The notes below the pieces were generated by a model. The model had not been told where the DNA came from and ran no database searches. It saw only the letters and a program-made list of their open reading frames with translations. A DNA stretch of 64,000 nt from UBA2136 sp963974105 (GTDB taxonomy: Bacteria > Pseudomonadota > Alphaproteobacteria > UBA2136): the NCBI GenBank assembly GCA_963974105.1, contig CAXBBG010000003.1:1-64000 (forward strand), given 5' to 3'. A program made the position numbers and the translations under genes. This document shows positions 47,082-54,862 of this stretch, one piece after another; positions within the stretch are counted from its first letter, which is position 1; each line of letters opens with the position of its first letter.

Positions 47082-47582
47082 ATGAACATGTACCACGCAA
47101 CACCATACGATATTTCAGCAACGGGATTTTACTTCGAAACATACGAAGAATATTGCACAAAGGCTAAAACTCATACCAACGAATATGGTGACATTGTTGA
47201 AGAATACGAAATTCAATTCATTGACGGTGACAACCACGAATTATTTGGAGCCCTAAGTATTAATCAAGTGAACCTCAAACAATGGTTTTACGACTTTGAA
47301 AACCTAGAAAATGAACAAACCGCAAAAGCAACTTATCTTGCAAATGATATCGGTTACAGCATTGAAGATATTTTACACAGGCTAGATGATGTGACTCTTT
47401 TTGAAGGCGCTGCCAAAGATTACGCTGAACAGTTCATAGAAGATACAGATATGCTGCAAGGCCTTCCTGATAACCTTCGTTATTACTTTGACACAGAAGC
47501 TTATGCACGTGACTTACTTGCAGGCGGAGATATCACTGAAGTCACCATTATGGGTACGGCTTATGTTGCTATGGGAGGGTGA
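47082..47582 (+). CDS. ardA: Antirestriction protein ArdA
   Basis: A 166-residue acidic protein of the ArdA family, which mimics B-form DNA and blocks type I restriction enzymes when a mobile element enters a new host. Acidic residues are spread along the whole sequence, and the family's C-terminal ArdA fold region (YFDTEAYARDLLAGGDIT) is present. AAAGGAG precedes the ATG. It fits an element adapted to conjugative transfer. Confidence 0.85.
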   Translation: MNMYHATPYDISATGFYFETYEEYCTKAKTHTNEYGDIVEEYEIQFIDGDNHELFGALSINQVNLKQWFYDFENLENEQTAKATYLANDIGYSIEDILHRLDDVTLFEGAAKDYAEQFIEDTDMLQGLPDNLRYYFDTEAYARDLLAGGDITEVTIMGTAYVAMGG

Positions 47583-47969
47583 TTAATCATCTTTACAAGA
47601 TGAACAACTTTCTCTTTTTGGCCATATATTCCAAATTGAAGCACCAATTAATAACGTAATACCACTATAAAATAACCAGTCATTTTCCATGTAAAATTTA
47701 CCCAATAATATTGGTATCACACCAATCAGACCTAAAGCGAGAGGGATGAATCCATGACGCTTCTCAGCTCGCCACCCCAATGCCAACAACGAAATTGTTA
47801 GCAAGAATAAAGTTAACGGCAAAATATAAGGCGTGTAGTTTGTGAAATTAACACCTAAAGAGCTCAACAGACCTGCATATAAAGGCCAACAAGCAGGACA
47901 AGTTAACACAGGCAATGAAGCCACCAGCGGTGTTAAAAATGATGGCACAGCTAAGATTAATTTTTTCAT
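47583..47969 (-). CDS. merC: MerC-type mercury/metal membrane transporter
   Basis: A 128-residue protein with four helices. The first helix pair carries TCPACWP, with the Cys pair that binds Hg(II) in MerC/MerT; a further CxxC lies in the C-terminal SCSSCKDD. Last gene of the small mer operon. Confidence 0.7.
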   Translation of the reverse strand: MKKLILAVPSFLTPLVASLPVLTCPACWPLYAGLLSSLGVNFTNYTPYILPLTLFLLTISLLALGWRAEKRHGFIPLALGLIGVIPILLGKFYMENDWLFYSGITLLIGASIWNIWPKRESCSSCKDD

Positions 47970-47972
47970 AGG

Positions 47973-48275
47973 CTATCCTTTTTCTAATGCCGTTTGAATA
48001 AGCTCTACGCTTGGAATCCCTGTCATGTCTGCATAAATACGGCAGTTACCAGTTGCACAGCAATCACCAGGGCCACCAGCAATATCTTTACCATTAACAA
48101 GAATTGTTGGTGAACCATATTTTTTTGTATAATCAGGCGCATTGTCATCGTTATGATTCCATTCTTGAACTGAATGCTCTATTTTTAAGTTATCACAAGC
48201 GGCTTTAATATTATCTTTTGCTGCTTGTACATTGGGGCATCCATCAAAATATATAAGTTCGATTTTCATAATCAT
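47973..48275 (-). CDS. Thioredoxin-fold protein of the mer operon
   Basis: A 100-residue protein that begins MKIELIYFDGCPNVQAA and continues with SPTILVNGKDIAGG, a thioredoxin-like pattern; a later CCATGNCRIY block holds three cysteines. Such proteins are common in mer-type operons; they may carry metal or reduce thiols. Function is inferred. It overlaps the merR stop (ATGA-type, 4 bp). Confidence 0.65.
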   Translation of the reverse strand: MIMKIELIYFDGCPNVQAAKDNIKAACDNLKIEHSVQEWNHNDDNAPDYTKKYGSPTILVNGKDIAGGPGDCCATGNCRIYADMTGIPSVELIQTALEKG

Positions 48276-48664
48276 TCCTCCTTACTTAACTCTTCGATAA
48301 TAGGACATGAACCGTTACTTTCAGCTTCACATTTTGTTAGTAACTTATTTAATTGTTGCTCCATTTTTTTTAATAACTTAATTTTATGTCCTACTTCATT
48401 TAATTTGCCCTGAGCCAATTCACGTACTTCAGCACATGTAGTATCAGGGTTTTCTTTTAGAAGAAGTAGATGTTTAATTTGTTTTAGAGAAAAACCAATT
48501 TCTTTTGCTTGAATGATAAAATGTAAAGAATCAAGCGAGCTATTATCAAAATCTCGATAACCAGATTCACGCATATGAACAGGTGTAATCAAACCTTCAC
48601 GTTCGTAATAACGAATAGCATCAATACTTAATCCTGTTCGTTTTGCCACTTCACCAATGAACAT
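48272..48664 (-). CDS. merR: MerR-family Hg(II)-type regulator
   Basis: A 130-residue MerR regulator: winged helix at the N-terminus (MFIGEVAKRTGLSIDAIRYY), dimerisation helix and metal-binding loop. C77, C112 and C120 correspond to the three Hg ligands of MerR, which argues for mercury rather than zinc or copper. The ATG at 48664 has GGAGGT six bases upstream. The operator/promoter is at 48686-48717. It is autoregulated with the downstream thioredoxin-like and merC genes. Confidence 0.85.
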   Translation of the reverse strand: MFIGEVAKRTGLSIDAIRYYEREGLITPVHMRESGYRDFDNSSLDSLHFIIQAKEIGFSLKQIKHLLLLKENPDTTCAEVRELAQGKLNEVGHKIKLLKKMEQQLNKLLTKCEAESNGSCPIIEELSKEE

Positions 48665-48685
48665 CACTTTACCTCCTCTAACATA

Positions 48686-48717
48686 AGTATGGGGTCTAGA
48701 CTATACTCTAGAGTCAA
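48686..48717 (-). promoter_or_regulatory. MerR-type promoter with long spacer
   Basis: On the minus strand TTGACT (48712-48717) and CATACT (48686-48691) are 20 bp apart, with a dyad (TCTAGAGTATAGTCTAGA) in the spacer. A 19-20 bp spacer with a dyad is characteristic of MerR-controlled promoters. Confidence 0.7.
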
Positions 48718-48760
48718 GGGTGAAAATCTTTAATTTAAGAAAATAAGTAATAGATTGCCG

Positions 48761-48883
48761 ACATTCATGTAATAGAACCACAAATTCACTATAAAACAGC
48801 CCACATTCATCTAAAAAGGTATCAAATTCAGCTGTTTTACGCCCACATTCACTTGTGGGCCTATCAAATTCAGCAAAAATTCA
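48761..48883 (+). repeat. 21-bp-period iteron array upstream of oriT/mobC
   Basis: The heptamer AMATTCA (M = C or A) occurs at 48761, 48782, 48803, 48824, 48845 and 48866, each 21 bp apart, with ACATTCA and AAATTCA alternating. A seventh copy at 48877 is 11 bp after the sixth. Within the array the 42-bp composite CCCACATTCA...TATCAAATTCA is repeated. All heptamers face the same side of the helix, as expected for cooperative protein binding next to an origin. Confidence 0.9.
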
Positions 48884-48911
48884 CCATTTTTGCCTATTTT
48901 AGCTATCTACC

Positions 48912-48949
48912 GAGGTGATACACCTCTCATTCTTATTGGCAGGATAGGT
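48912..48949 (-). other. oriT: Probable oriT with RP4-like nic sequence
   Basis: On the minus strand ACCTATCCTGCC (48938-48949) equals the RP4-type nic core (TATCCTG|C). It lies beside a hairpin GAGGTG-ATA-CACCTC (48912-48926) and 57 bp upstream of mobC. Together with the iterons and the downstream relaxase this is a MOBP-type origin of transfer. The nick would fall between 48939 and 48940. Confidence 0.75.
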
Positions 48950-49005
48950 AATTTGTGGCCACACTTTTTTGTTCACCTCCATAAGTAACTAACGGAGGTA
49001 ACACA

Positions 49006-49386
49006 ATGAAACGTAAAGAAGACTATATCAAAGTAAGGGTAAACAAGCAAACAAAAGAGCTTATTTCTCGTATATCAGACGAAGAAAATTTAGATACATC
49101 AAAACTTATCCGCACCATGATTCATAATTATGAAAGGCCATTTACCCTTTCAGATTCTCAACTGGCTATGCTGAAATTTCACTTCACCAACACCGCTCGT
49201 TTGGGCGGACTTTTAAACCAAATCGCTTACCATTTAAACAGTGACCATTTAGATATCATTAACGGTGAAAAAGAAAACATTGAACTTGATGCAAGCGAAC
49301 TACAAAAGCTTTGCCAAAAGATAGAACGTGAAGTACGCGACTTGAAAAAGTCCATTCTTATCATGTGTGAAAACAAGGTGGCTTAA
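49006..49386 (+). CDS. mobC: MobC-like relaxosome accessory protein
   Basis: A 126-residue protein with an N-terminal ribbon-helix-helix-like part (YIKVRVNKQTKELISRISDEE) and a C-terminal part with the MobC-type TARLGGLLNQIAYHLN. It probably binds oriT or the iterons and recruits the relaxase. CGGAGG lies eight bases before the ATG, and its stop overlaps the relaxase start. Confidence 0.8.
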   Translation: MKRKEDYIKVRVNKQTKELISRISDEENLDTSKLIRTMIHNYERPFTLSDSQLAMLKFHFTNTARLGGLLNQIAYHLNSDHLDIINGEKENIELDASELQKLCQKIEREVRDLKKSILIMCENKVA

Positions 49387-50747
49387 TGACACGCTTCGCC
49401 CGTAACCATGACCCACTACTGTGGGATACGCCATCGCATTTACGTAAGCGAGATGTGAATGATCCGTCTCGCGAGCTTTCCATGTTTAAGCGCCTACTCT
49501 CACCTAGTTATTTAAATGATGCTAATTCAGGTAATCCTGAAGCCGTGATGAAGGTTGTCAGTACGAGCATGGGCAAGCAATCATTAGCGCAGTTAACGGC
49601 CTACATCGCCCGTACGGCAGAATATATGGATGACGAAGATCCCCTTACCCTTGAAGATGAGCTGGGTAATATCATCGAGAATGAAAAAGGCACGATTGAT
49701 AATTGGGTGGAAGATTTTGAGCCATTAGCGAGTTACAGGGATCAGCTATGGAAATTAGAGCTGAAAAATAAATTAGAGTTTGAACGTGCCAAACTTCAAT
49801 ATGACGGCAGCGACGACAAAAGGCTAAGAGAAATTAATTTAGCTCTCAAACGTGAAAAAATCACAGATGATAATGGTGAAGAGGTAAACTTTCATTTTCA
49901 TGCACCGAAGGATATCACGCACATCATATTTTCAGTTGGCGGTGATAATCACAATGTTAAACATGCTACTGAAGCGACTAGGCGCTTCCTACGTGATAAC
50001 TTTGAAGCGCAGGGTTACAGGTATATGTTTGTAGCGCATAATGACACCGAGAACTTACATTTCCACGTGATCCTAAAAAACAAGAACATCATTGATGGTA
50101 AACGTGTCCAGTTTGATAAGGCTGATTTATTCACATTGCGCCATGACTATGCTTACCACCTCAAGCAAATGGGCATTAAACGTGTAGCAACACTTCGCCG
50201 TGATCGTGTCATTACTCTCAAGTCTATCAAAGCACAAAAGGAAGATCTATTTGTCCGCCATGAGATATTCAAAGAAAAATACGCTGAGAACAAACCTATC
50301 AATGTTCAAAAGTATAGAGATACGTTAGAGAAAAAATTAATACGCTTACAAGGCATTACTGAGCGAGAATTAAAACATTCCAAGCTAACGCATACACGCT
50401 CTAAAGAGCTTCAAGCTAACTTAGATGACTTGAAAGCTTTTAAGAAGCAATTCAAACAAGATGCTAAAAGCTTAACACCCACGCAAAAAATCAATGAAAC
50501 ACATATATCCACCTGGCAATTACAGAGCGAGGCTAAAAAGTTAAAAGAGCGCAAACCAATAAGTAAAAGGCAACGCCGACACTTAAAGAAATACCTTCAG
50601 CATTTTGAGAAAGAAGTTAATGCGGCTATTCGTCATTTCAAAGCTGTTGGTAAAATCACCAAAACAGATACCAGCAAAAGCATTAAACAGCTTAAGGATA
50701 TCAAGAAGGCGTTAAGCCTTGGTGTTGGGTTGAAATTAAGGATTTAA
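49386..50747 (+). CDS. mobA: MOBP-type conjugative relaxase
   Basis: A 453-residue relaxase that nicks oriT and covalently leads the transferred strand. The HUH-type metal motif is visible as H218-x-D220 followed by H225-x-H227 (AHNDTENLHFHVIL). A catalytic tyrosine is probably Y73 or Y80 (TAYIARTAEYMDD). The C-terminal half is Lys-rich and helical. It begins at the end of mobC and matches the RP4-like nic sequence. Confidence 0.85.
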   Translation: MTRFARNHDPLLWDTPSHLRKRDVNDPSRELSMFKRLLSPSYLNDANSGNPEAVMKVVSTSMGKQSLAQLTAYIARTAEYMDDEDPLTLEDELGNIIENEKGTIDNWVEDFEPLASYRDQLWKLELKNKLEFERAKLQYDGSDDKRLREINLALKREKITDDNGEEVNFHFHAPKDITHIIFSVGGDNHNVKHATEATRRFLRDNFEAQGYRYMFVAHNDTENLHFHVILKNKNIIDGKRVQFDKADLFTLRHDYAYHLKQMGIKRVATLRRDRVITLKSIKAQKEDLFVRHEIFKEKYAENKPINVQKYRDTLEKKLIRLQGITERELKHSKLTHTRSKELQANLDDLKAFKKQFKQDAKSLTPTQKINETHISTWQLQSEAKKLKERKPISKRQRRHLKKYLQHFEKEVNAAIRHFKAVGKITKTDTSKSIKQLKDIKKALSLGVGLKLRI

Positions 50748-50786
50748 AACATCTTCAATCCCAGAAACTAAAGGTTATAAGTTTAA

Positions 50787-51345
50787 ACCCTAGTCTTCGT
50801 CTTCACAGGTTCAGGTAAAACCACACTAACAAACTGCTTAATTCCACTTATACTCAAAGATCATAGAATTGTAACAGTGGAAGGTGTTGTGGAGTTAACC
50901 GTACCTCATGAAGACTGGTTACTTATATATTATTCAGAAAATGGTAGTGTTGAAAGTACTATTTCATCAAAAGAAATTATGCGAGCCTGCATGCGCCTTT
51001 CACCCGATAACATTTTAATTGGTGAGTTACATGCAGACAATGCCTTAACCTTTGCCATGGCTATTAATACAGGGCATGAAGGTTCTATGGCTACCATTCA
51101 TGCCCCCCCCCAAGGCAGCCATAATTACGCTAATCTCTCGTATGATTATCAATAAAGACATAGATCAAGCCGGTATTGAAATTATGCGCAAACAAATTTG
51201 TACCGACGTTTACGGCGTGATTCAAATCAACCGTAATCATGACGGTACACGTACAGGCACGTTTCAAAAACTAAGTGATTTTAATAAAGATGAAAACTTC
51301 CAAGGTGATGTAATGCAAATAGTTAAAGGAGAAAGTAGTTCATGA
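50787..51345 (+). pseudogene. virB11/trbB-like ATPase remnant
   Basis: The open frame begins at the Walker A segment (FTGSGKTTLTNCL), so the N-terminal half of the ATPase is missing. It continues with VTVEGVVELTVPHEDW and GELHADNALTFAMAINTGHEGSMATIHA. At a C9 tract (51103-51111) the frame breaks; with one C fewer it would run on through KAAITLISRM-type sequence to the stop at 51343-51345. It overlaps virD4 by ATGA, as in type IV secretion operons. Truncation plus frameshift shows decay. Confidence 0.82.
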
Positions 51346-52932
51346 GCCTCTTAAAACGTCTTTCAGGTGCTTTAGCTACTGCTTTTGCAGTATCACATAC
51401 AGGAGCATCTTATGCATATCCAGAATACATGCTGAAGCCTGAGTTATTATATCGTATTTATACAAAAATACCCTTTGATAAAATTCCTAACGAAGTAATA
51501 AGTGCAAGCATGATAGGGCTCATGGCATCAACTGCATGGTTTGCATCTGACGGAATATTCAAAAAAGGCAAGTATGGTAAAGCTGAATGGGGAACACTTA
51601 AAACAGCTAAGCAGCTTAAACTTTTAAAAAGTGATAAGGGCATTATTCTTGGTAAAAAGAAGGGCAAATATCTTGTTGTGACAGAGCCTTTAAGTGTTTT
51701 ACTGCTTGCGCCCCCAGGAACTGGTAAAAGTGCAGGCTGTGCCATCCCTACTCTACTAACCTGCCCTTGGTCAATTATTGCAATTGATATTAAGGGTGAA
51801 CTTGCCGATAAAACGGCTCATGTACGTGAGAAGTTTAGTAATGTCATGATATTTGACCCATACGATGAAAAATTCAGTCAAATTTAACCCGTTTGCAAAG
51901 AACGCTCTCCCTGAAGACCCTTGCGATCACAGAACCTATGTTGATGGTATTGCACGTATCCTCATTAAGGATAATCAAAAAGGTGATAGTTTCTTTACAA
52001 ACCAAGCAAGGATTCTTTTTAGAACTATAGCTGAAATACTCATTTATAAAGAAGGTGAAACAAGCATACCAGAGGTAATTGATTTATTCTCCAAGCAAGA
52101 TGATCATGAAATTGCACTCACTGCATGGAAAAACGATCCTGAGCTAAATAAATGTCGTTTAGGAGAAAAGATATCCATATCCTTTAATAAGCTTCTTAAT
52201 AACTTAGATAGCGAGCGTCAATGGGCTGGCGTTGTATCATCATTCGATGAACCATTAGATATTTTCACAAACCCACGTTTAGAAGTTATTTTAAGTGGTG
52301 ATAATGAAATTGTACCACAAGACTTTAGAACTAAAAATCAAACGCTATACATCAAAATAAAGCAAAAGGACATTGCGACTTACAAATCAATTGTACGAGT
52401 CCTTATTGATTTTCTTGGTCTTGGTTTACTTGATGGTGTTCAAACCCAAGAATATCATAATGTAACATTCATTTTAGATGAGTTCCCACAGTTTGATAAA
52501 ATGGATATGATAAAGAAATTAGCTGAAACAGGCCGTGGTTATGGTGTGAATTGTTTATTCATTGCGCAAAATTATCAGCAAATAAACGCTGTTTATGGAC
52601 ATAATGAGCATATAGTTTTAAACGCTATAACGCCGTATAAACTCATCTACCAACAATCAGACACATCAACAGCCAAAGACATTGCAGAATCTATAGGGCA
52701 ATCCACAGACAAGCGCCAGTCGACAAGTAAATCAAACAATCAAAAAGATATCCTTAAAACCAACAAAAGCATTTCAACCAGCGCTGAAGGCATCCAACTA
52801 GTAACAACCCAAGACATTTTAAACCTAAAAGAGGGTGAATGCATAATCCTAGGACAAGGCTACATGCGCAACCCTATTCAAGCACAGATACCGTATTACT
52901 TTAAGAATCAAGACTTCAAAATTAACCAATAA
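51342..52932 (+). pseudogene. virD4/traG-like coupling protein, frameshifted
   Basis: Two frames together make one coupling protein: 51342-51887 with the Walker A APPGTGKSAG and IKGELADKTA, and 51853-52932 with Walker B FILDEFPQF and a full C-terminal half. Near 51868-51872 an A5 tract breaks the frame; with four A residues the protein would read IFDPYDENSVKFNPFAKN through the join. The N-terminus carries two hydrophobic helices. It would link relaxase and secretion channel. AAAGGAG precedes the ATG. As it stands it is probably inactive unless the break is an error. Confidence 0.8.
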
Positions 52933-53029
52933 ATATATTAAAAAACAAGTAATAGGCAACTTGATTCTACTATGAGTTCATGTGCACTTGGCTTAGTATC
53001 TTTTTTATAAGTTGCAAAGATCTTTATTA

Positions 53030-53818
53030 TTAATAATCTACTAAATCTTGTACATTATCTTTAACTAAAGACTCTTGTATAAATAATTTCTTATCTATAA
53101 GTTTAATACAGGGCAGGCCTCTATCATCATACGACTCTAGTCTAGCTAAGTAAGTATCTCCAAAATCAATGTAGACTGGACACTTAGCGTCAAGCCAAGT
53201 TTTTCTAGGTCGTGTCCATACGTATTGATGGTGCCCACTATAATGTGCATTAACTTCATTTTTTATATCGGAAAGAGGATGTATTAAAACCATAGTAGCA
53301 CCTTCTTCATTTTCCGACGCTCTATAAAACATACCATTATTTGAGCCGTTTAATCCTTTGCCTGCAGGATACCAAGTTAAGTCATCTGCTATTTTAGACT
53401 TTGGGTTTGGTAATGCATGGTGTATTTCAAAATTCTTTCCAAATGTAGAACCGTCAATTACCCATACAAGGTTTTTATAAAACTCTTCACGGGAAATGCG
53501 TTCTTCGTCACTCATGGGTGAATGTTGCACTTCTATATATATACCTGATGGTGTCTTAATATCAGCTCTATGAATTTCACCATCCAGCGCAGTGTGGCTC
53601 ACTTCACAGCACTCTTCTGGATAATAAGATTTCCATGCCCTATGCCACGGAGTCTCATTTTCTGACCAAGCATCGCAATTTATACGACCTTTGTGTGCCC
53701 AGTGATGTACAATACGTGAACCACATTTTGCTATAACATCTTCACCACAAGTTGGACAACTTGCTTTGCCACCTTGAAAGGCTTGAGAACGTGCTTCATT
53801 TATAATAGCGTATTGCAT
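53030..53818 (-). CDS. CoiA-like nuclease-family protein
   Basis: A 262-residue protein with a zinc-finger-like start C21-x2-C24 and HWAH (39-42), then WHRAWK and a PD-(D/E)XK-type core D86...E96-x-Q98 (HRADI, IEVQHS). This order is typical of the CoiA-like family. CoiA proteins act in competence of Gram-positives; in mobile elements the role is unknown and could be defence or DNA processing. It stands alone on the minus strand, next to the TIR gene. Confidence 0.7.
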   Translation of the reverse strand: MQYAIINEARSQAFQGGKASCPTCGEDVIAKCGSRIVHHWAHKGRINCDAWSENETPWHRAWKSYYPEECCEVSHTALDGEIHRADIKTPSGIYIEVQHSPMSDEERISREEFYKNLVWVIDGSTFGKNFEIHHALPNPKSKIADDLTWYPAGKGLNGSNNGMFYRASENEEGATMVLIHPLSDIKNEVNAHYSGHHQYVWTRPRKTWLDAKCPVYIDFGDTYLARLESYDDRGLPCIKLIDKKLFIQESLVKDNVQDLVDY

Positions 53819-53916
53819 TTAAGTATCTAACTTTATTTATATAACTTCGTACAACTAATTTGTACCATCAAAAGACAGTTTCAAGACATGTAAAAACTAC
53901 AGCTATTTACTATAAT

Positions 53917-54831
53917 TTAGACATTATACCCAGCAGCTCTCATCTCAATCTTAAGAGCTTCTTTCCATAATCCATCTTTATCCATTTCTTCATAAATTAC
54001 ACCGCTAATATCATTAGGAGTTTCAACATCCCCTTTTATAATAGCAGATACTCTTGATCTACCTAATTTCCCTATAAGGTAGCCATGCTCAAATACTACA
54101 TTTTGTCTTGCACGGTATTGACTAGTTAAACTACTAGCTATACGACCTACATCACATGGAGTATAAAGTACAACTCCGAATCCCACATTAGAGTAAGCTT
54201 CAATTTTTTCAATAATAGTTCTACTTAAACTCGCCTGCTCATGTAAAATGATAGGCTTGAGCCCTAAATCTTCTATAAACTGAGACATCTCATATTTAGC
54301 AATTTCATCACGACCATGAACAATAAAGACTTCATTATGGTTTAATTCACCGTTTGCAGAGTCTAGCGTTACAGGTTCTGACGCCTCTTCAGGAGCTCTT
54401 AGAAGCACTGACTCCTGCAATTCATCTTGAGTTATATATCCCTTTGTTAAAAGCAAATCAAATAGCTTTGCATCCTTAATCGACCAATGAGTACGACTTA
54501 ACTCCCAGTCCCCTAAGTCGATTTCTTTTTTAAGTGCTTCTATTGCGCCTATCGGTATACTAGGTAATATTGTATCAAATTCAAAATAGATAACGACTGA
54601 ACGTTCACGAATCTCAATATTGGATATATAACCAACCCTTGATTCTCTCTCTTCCCTCTCTATAACAAAAAGAGATGGTAACCCTTTAAGTTCTTCTATA
54701 ATAGACGCATCAAAGTCTTTGTATCTTTCACTAATTTCATCAGCGGTATACTCAAATACACGAACTTTATCTAACTGATAAGAGTCAAAGTCCCAACTAT
54801 CTGGATTTGATGATATAAATAAATTAAACAT
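53917..54831 (-). CDS. TIR-like nucleotide-binding protein, probable defence effector
   Basis: A 304-residue protein. The C-terminal half (about 166-285) is a TIR-like domain of the CAP12/PF10137 type: EVFIVHGRDEIAKYEMSQF, SRTIIEKIEAYSNVGFGVVLYTP and FEHGYLIGKLGRSR. TIR domains of this group can degrade NAD. The N-terminal half (1-140) shows no recognised fold. It is 31 bp from hamB on the same strand, so it may be part of the same defence operon or an independent system. Confidence 0.72.
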   Translation of the reverse strand: MFNLFISSNPDSWDFDSYQLDKVRVFEYTADEISERYKDFDASIIEELKGLPSLFVIEREERESRVGYISNIEIRERSVVIYFEFDTILPSIPIGAIEALKKEIDLGDWELSRTHWSIKDAKLFDLLLTKGYITQDELQESVLLRAPEEASEPVTLDSANGELNHNEVFIVHGRDEIAKYEMSQFIEDLGLKPIILHEQASLSRTIIEKIEAYSNVGFGVVLYTPCDVGRIASSLTSQYRARQNVVFEHGYLIGKLGRSRVSAIIKGDVETPNDISGVIYEEMDKDGLWKEALKIEMRAAGYNV

Positions 54832-54862
54832 ATAAAACGCCTTCTAATTATTTTTTCTAACT

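Noticed and set aside
48761..48883. Regularly spaced repeats that could be taken for a CRISPR array
   Set aside because: The repeated unit is only 7-10 bp with 21-bp period, and no cas genes are near; it fits an iteron array at oriT.
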